A DNA stretch of 8,557 nucleotides from Acidobacteriota bacterium (GTDB lineage: Bacteria > Acidobacteriota > Terriglobia > Acidoferrales > 2-02-FULL-67-57): positions 1-8,557 of the forward strand of contig JACQTG010000152.1 in the NCBI GenBank assembly GCA_016210895.1, written 5' to 3'. Positions within the stretch are counted from its first letter, which is position 1, and each line of letters begins with the position of its first letter. A program made the translations under genes and the position numbers. The notes beneath the pieces were generated by a model. The model searched no databases. It had not been told where the DNA came from and was given only the letters and a program-made list of their open reading frames with translations. Of the stretch, positions 4,746 through 8,557 are shown in pieces.

Positions 4746-7715
4746 ATGTGCGGTGACGCAGCGAATCACCCCAAAGAGCCGGGTCACTCCGGAAGGCAGA
4801 AGTTTCGGGCGGCAGTCGTTGGCAACGGCGCTCTTCTGGTCTTTCTCTTGTTCGGCGGCCTACCCTCTTTGCACTCCCAGACAACCGCAGCAGGGGGGGC
4901 CGACCGCAACCAACTCGAAATCATCGAGACGCTGTCGGAATCGCTGGCCAATGACCTGCTGGACCTATCCCTGGCGGTCCGGAATCGGAATACTCAGCAG
5001 ATCGCCGAATTCTTCCCGGCTCAGTTCTTTGGAACGCCTCTGCCAACCGTTCCCCTGCCCGTGCAGGAACGCATGAAAGGGATTGGGCAGCACGGGTGGC
5101 GAGTAGAGCAGGAAGACAAGGGCGGAGAGACCGCGACTCCGGTTGCACGAGCGTCGGGGCAGGGTGCGCAAGCCGCCGCCCCAGTGCGCCCGCTGAGCCG
5201 AGACGAGTTCGTGCCCGCGTGGTCGGCCTTTCTTACCCACTTCGCGGAGATCGAAGACGCCCGCTTCAAAGTCAAGCAGGCAGAGTTCGATGAGTCGGCC
5301 CGTGCCGTGGTGGGCGGGAAAGAACCGACCGCGGCGGTCGGGGCCAGTGGGCGGGCCCGCATAGCTTTTTACGTCATCGGCCGCGATAGCAGCGGCCGCC
5401 GCGAGTGGGCCCGGGGCGTGGTGCGGGCCTCCGTTCGCCGGGCGGAGAACGGTCGCTGGCAGTTTTCTTCCTTCGAGCTCGCGAGCCTAGATTCCTGGGT
5501 GGCCTCCACCGCTCTGTTTTCGGAAGTGTCGGTGCCGGCGGGAGTCGCCGTCAGCCGTCCCCCCTTTGGTTCCGCGGAAAACAGCAGCTATGCTTGGCAG
5601 GGCGCCGCAGCGGCCGACTTCGACCGCGATGGTCGGATCGATTTGTTTGTGGTCACTTCGTACCGCCCCTACCTCTACTTGAATAACGGCGCCGGCCGCT
5701 TTCTAGACGCCTCCGAAGAGGCGGGGTTGGGATTGATGGAGAACGCGGTGGCGCCCCTGGCTCTGGATTATGACAACGACGGGGACTTGGACGTTTTCAT
5801 CTCCGCCGTGGGTTCACAAATTCTGCTGGAGAATCAGCTGGAACCAAGCGGGAAGCTTGTTTTCCGCGACGTTTCTTTGACGGCCGGCGTGGCTGTGCAG
5901 GCCATCGGGTTCAGTGCGGTCGCCGGCGATGTGAACCGGGACGGTCTTCCCGACATCTATGTGACCGGCTACAACCACTACGGTCGGGTCGTCCCCAATT
6001 CCTGGTTTCGCGCCACCAACGGCACCCCCAATCTCTTGTTTGTGAATCAAGGCAACGGTACCTTCCGCGAAGCGGCAGCCCAGTGGGGCGTGGATGACCG
6101 TCGCTGGAGTTATGCCGCGGCTTTCGCCGATGTCAACCAGGATGGCCAGCAGGATTTGTATGTGGCCAACGACTTCGGCGAAAACGCCCTTTTCATCAAC
6201 AAAGGCGACCACTTCAGCGATCAGGCCCAAGAGCGCGGCGTCTTGGATCCCGGCTACGGCATGGGGGTGTCTTTCGGCGACTACAACAATGATGGCCAGC
6301 TGGATCTGCACGTCACCAACATGTCTTCCACCGCCGGCAACCGCATCCTCTCCAGGCTCTTTCCCGCCGCCGGTCCCAAAGAAAACGTGCTGGTGAAACT
6401 GGCCGCCGGGAACAACCTCTACGAGAATGTCGGCGACGGCCACTACCAGGACGTGACCGAAAAAGCCGGGCCCTTTTCCGGGGGCTGGGCCTGGGGCGGC
6501 GGCTTCCTGGACTTCGACAATGACGGCTGGGAAGACTTGTTCACCCCGAACGGTTTCATCTCCGGCAAGTCCATGAAGGACACTTGAAGTCAGTTCTGGC
6601 GTCAGGTCGTGACGCACGCGAACGATCCCAAGCAGGGCCGAGGCGCCTTGCGGCAGGATCAAAGCGAACTGATTTTCGAAGAGGGCTTCTCCTTCAGTGG
6701 ATACGAGCGCGACCTGCTGTGTCTGAATTCGGGCGGCAAGAAGTTCGTGGACATCTCGGGGGTCTCTGGCATCGACTCGATCAGCGACGGCCGGGCCGCG
6801 GTTTTTGCCGACTTCGATAACGACGGCGACCTCGACGTCTTCATGACCACGATTCAGGGCGAAGCCCACCTCCTGTTTCGCAACAACCTGGGCCAAGAAA
6901 ACAACTACCTGCGCGTCCTGCTGGAAGGCGGGGCAGAGTCGGGCCGCGACGCCTACGGGGCCGTGGTTCGCCTCCAGACACAGGCGGGGATCTTGACCAA
7001 GATCAAGAGCGGAGGCGCCGGTTTTCTATCGCAGCACGATCCGCGGCTGTTGTTCGGACTCGGTCAGGCCTCCGGCGCTGAATGGATCGAAGTGACCTGG
7101 CCCTCAGGAAAGGTGGAGCGATTCGAGGCGGACTTGGCCGCCGGTTCCACCCTCTTGTTGCACGAAGGCACGGGCCGGGCAGACTCCATCGTCTTGCCGC
7201 GCGCCCACCTTCCCGATCCGCTGACCCGCGCGGAAACCATCGCGCGCAGCTTGCGCCTCGCAGTGGGCGAAGTGATGCCGAACCTGCCGCTGCAAACCCT
7301 CGACGGCCACCCCACCTCGTTGTCCGAGCAACTCCGGCCGGGCCGGCGCACGCTCATCAACCTGTGGGCGACCTGGTGCGCTCCTTGTGCCCGCGAGATG
7401 CCTGAACTCGAGCGCTTGCGGTCGTCCTTGGCGGCGCGCGGCATCGACCTGGTGGGCCTCAACCTCGACACCAGCCCGGAGGCCGACCTGCAGGGTTTCC
7501 TCGGCCAGGCAGGCGTCCACTATTCAATCTTGGTCGGCGGAGTCGCCGCCATAGAGCGGCTGTATGCGACCGAGGAACTCACCGTTCCGCTGTCAATCCT
7601 CTTGGACAAAACCGGCGCGGTGGCAGAGCTCATTCCGGGCTGGTCCGACGAAACCCGCCGGCGCTTTGCTACCCTTGCCGGCCTCGAGCCCATCAAACCG
7701 AAAGCCCCCAGGTAG
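4746..7715 (+). CDS. Putative selenoprotein: FG-GAP propeller / ASPIC-UnbV / thioredoxin fusion with in-frame UGA (Sec614)
   Basis: I read one 989-residue protein through the single in-frame TGA at 6585-6587. In order: signal peptide (about 20-44, cleavage near LHS-Q); an N-terminal domain I cannot assign (about 45-265); seven FG-GAP/VCBS DxDxDGxxD loops, the first at Asp291, the sixth at Asp589 and the seventh at Asp689; an ASPIC/UnbV domain (about 715-795); and a TlpA/ResA-like thioredoxin domain (about 835-980) with WCAPC (Cys878, Cys881) and a probable cis-Pro in TVPLS. The TGA falls between propeller motifs six and seven, the frame is the same on both sides, and a SECIS-like hairpin follows. 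Mature cysteines are only Cys659, Cys878 and Cys881. The likely role is an extracytoplasmic redox protein; the substrate is unknown. Read conventionally, this would be two genes, 4746-6587 and 6609-7715. A nonsense mutation or sequencing error is the alternative. Confidence 0.75.
6585..6615 (+). promoter_or_regulatory. In-frame UGA with SECIS-like hairpin (Sec insertion signal)
   Basis: TGA at 6585-6587 is followed by a perfect 6-bp stem, GCGUCA (6599-6604) with UGACGC (6610-6615), closing the loop GGUCG (6605-6609). Seventeen nt lie between the UGA and the loop. Known for bacterial SECIS elements: a short hairpin within the coding sequence just after the UGA, with G at the start of the loop, read by SelB. 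In E. coli fdhF the loop is AGGUCU, with its GGU 18 nt after the UGA. Here A6604-U6610 closes the loop, so the context AGGUC is the same. I see no bulged U like U17 of fdhF. Confidence 0.65.
6609..7715 (+). other. C-terminal half of the selenoprotein (separate ORF if the UGA is a stop)
   Basis: If the UGA ended translation, the remaining frame could start only at GTG 6609, inside the SECIS-like hairpin, with no ribosome binding site worth the name. It would begin partway through the propeller without a signal peptide, leaving its thioredoxin domain in the cytoplasm. TlpA-type domains with WCxPC normally work outside the cytoplasm, so a separate gene makes little sense. The segment carries the seventh propeller motif, the ASPIC/UnbV domain (NNYLRVLLEGG through the TWPSGKVERFEA region) and the thioredoxin domain. 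Intact reading and dense family motifs show that it is under constraint rather than decayed. Confidence 0.7.
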
Positions 7716-8557
7716 GGGGCGCTGGCCAGTCTCCCCGCTCCTGCTCGAGCTTTTCCGCCACTGCCAGGACGACCTCCTCCTCGTACGGCCGACCTACTAG
7801 TTGCACGCCGATAGGCAAGCCTTCTGCAGAGCGCCCCACTGGAACAACGACCACCGGATTCCCCAAGACGTTGAACCACTGCGTGTAGCTCATCGCCTCC
7901 AGATACCGAACCGTTCGGCCCTCGACGCCCCAGGCGCGCTCGCCGTGCCGGAAGGCGGGAATGGAACAAACAGGACAAAGCAAAAGGGAAAATTCCTCCA
8001 TTTGCTCCCGCATGCGGACCCGAAGCTGGTCAGCTTCTATCCAGGCATTCAGCAAACCCTCCGCCGTAAGCGGAGTGCGGGCAGACACGGTTTCTGTGTA
8101 CTCCTTGAGGATCGGCAGTTCAGCCTCCCGCCCTCCCATCAAAGGTCTCAGTGTCGTTAGGGCGCCCCAGCAAAAAAAGAGCGTCCACAGTTGGCGGGCC
8201 TTCTCCAAGCCCTCCGGGCGGTAGGGAACCACCTCAAAACCAGCCCGTTTCAAGGAAGCTGCTGCTGCCTGGATGGCGGCGCGGGTTTCCGCCGTGACAG
8301 GGGTTCGGGCATCGTCCTCAAAGACGCCGATGCGATAGCGACCGAGCTCCTCTCGGCTGACTTGCCGCACCTGTACGGGAACCGAAGTGGGGTCGCCGCA
8401 GTCCGGCCCGGCCATCACCTCCAGCAGCAGCCGCAGGTCGGCGACCGTCCGCGCCATCGGCCCCACCACTCCCAGCAAGGCAAACGGCCCTCCGCTGGGT
8501 GGGAAGTGGCCACTGGCCGGGATGCGCCCAGGAGTTGGCTTGAGGGCACAAATCCCG
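7693..8557 (-). CDS. Amidase signature family enzyme, C-terminal part (5' end beyond the window)
   Basis: The reading frame enters from the right edge and gives 287 residues before TGA at 7693-7695. It starts with GICALKPTPGRIP, the conserved stretch just after the catalytic serine region of amidase-signature enzymes (GatA, fatty acid amide hydrolase and bacterial amidases), then GVVGPMARTVADL. It ends with NVLGNPVVVVPVG and PIGVQLVGRPYEE, both typical of the family. The Lys and the two Ser of the catalytic triad lie outside the window. No true start is visible: the TTG at 8478 is internal. Known chemistry is hydrolysis of an amide; the substrate cannot be told from this part. The gene overlaps the end of the convergent propeller-thioredoxin gene by 23 bp, with no terminator between them. 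Confidence 0.9.
   Translation of the reverse strand, partial: GICALKPTPGRIPASGHFPPSGGPFALLGVVGPMARTVADLRLLLEVMAGPDCGDPTSVPVQVRQVSREELGRYRIGVFEDDARTPVTAETRAAIQAAAASLKRAGFEVVPYRPEGLEKARQLWTLFFCWGALTTLRPLMGGREAELPILKEYTETVSARTPLTAEGLLNAWIEADQLRVRMREQMEEFSLLLCPVCSIPAFRHGERAWGVEGRTVRYLEAMSYTQWFNVLGNPVVVVPVGRSAEGLPIGVQLVGRPYEEEVVLAVAEKLEQERGDWPAPPTWGLSV

Noticed and set aside
4667..4747. N-terminal extension of the minus-strand propeller protein to ATG 4747
   Set aside because: There is no ribosome binding site upstream, the extra 27 residues would precede a typical Arg-rich export signal, and the start would overlap the well-supported plus-strand start.
6585..6609. Frameshift as the cause of the break in the propeller gene
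   Set aside because: Both parts are in the same reading frame with no inserted or missing base between them; only one TGA codon separates them.
5814..6896. Minus-strand open frame of 360 codons spanning the UGA
   Set aside because: It is antisense to the propeller repeats; its repetitive Val/Ala/Gly-rich sequence mirrors the DxDxDG codons. It has no recognisable domain and does not explain the strong plus-strand motifs.
6609..7715. Independent gene starting at GTG 6609
   Set aside because: It has no ribosome binding site, begins partway through a propeller, lacks a signal peptide and starts inside a perfect hairpin. Kept only as a note on the joined protein.
8318..8551. Second minus-strand frame near the right edge
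   Set aside because: It overlaps the amidase frame, which has clear family motifs right up to the edge; this one has none.

Overview
The window is GC-rich bacterial chromosome. Two large divergent genes encode secreted FG-GAP/VCBS propeller proteins with an ASPIC/UnbV domain (CRTAC1-like), one also carrying TPRs and the other a thioredoxin domain. This repertoire is typical of Acidobacteriota and some neighbouring environmental phyla. The assignment is an inference; no taxonomic marker is present.

Layout. Positions 1-168 hold nothing I can support. Positions 169-1126 look like a decayed insertion element of IS1 type. It has 24-bp inverted ends (22/24 matching, starting GGT) abutted by 8-bp direct repeats (7/8 matching). 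Inside are the C-terminal scrap of an IS1-like transposase and an AT-richer NYN-domain (PIN-like) putative ribonuclease gene. The NYN gene has its own sigma70-type promoter and a leader with two strong hairpins, the second terminator-like. Positions 1148-4666 (minus) encode an exported TPR / seven-motif propeller / ASPIC protein with a long uncharacterised C-terminal region. A short divergent intergenic region follows. Positions 4746-7715 (plus) encode the second propeller protein. Positions 7693-8557 (minus) are the C-terminal part of an amidase-signature enzyme that runs off the right edge and overlaps the preceding gene tail to tail by 23 bp.

Main result. The plus-strand propeller gene is interrupted by one in-frame TGA at 6585-6587. 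The same frame continues on the far side and supplies the seventh propeller motif, the ASPIC/UnbV domain and a TlpA/ResA-like thioredoxin domain with WCAPC. Seventeen bases after the TGA is the loop of a perfect 6-bp hairpin whose loop is GGUCG. Position and loop sequence resemble the bacterial SECIS of E. coli fdhF. I therefore annotate one 989-residue selenoprotein with selenocysteine at residue 614. The predicted mature protein has only Sec614, Cys659 and the CxxC pair Cys878/Cys881, which suggests a Sec-Cys redox pair in the propeller serviced by the fused thioredoxin domain. A nonsense mutation or a sequencing error remains the alternative; homolog alignment and a check for selA/selB/selC/selD in the genome would decide.
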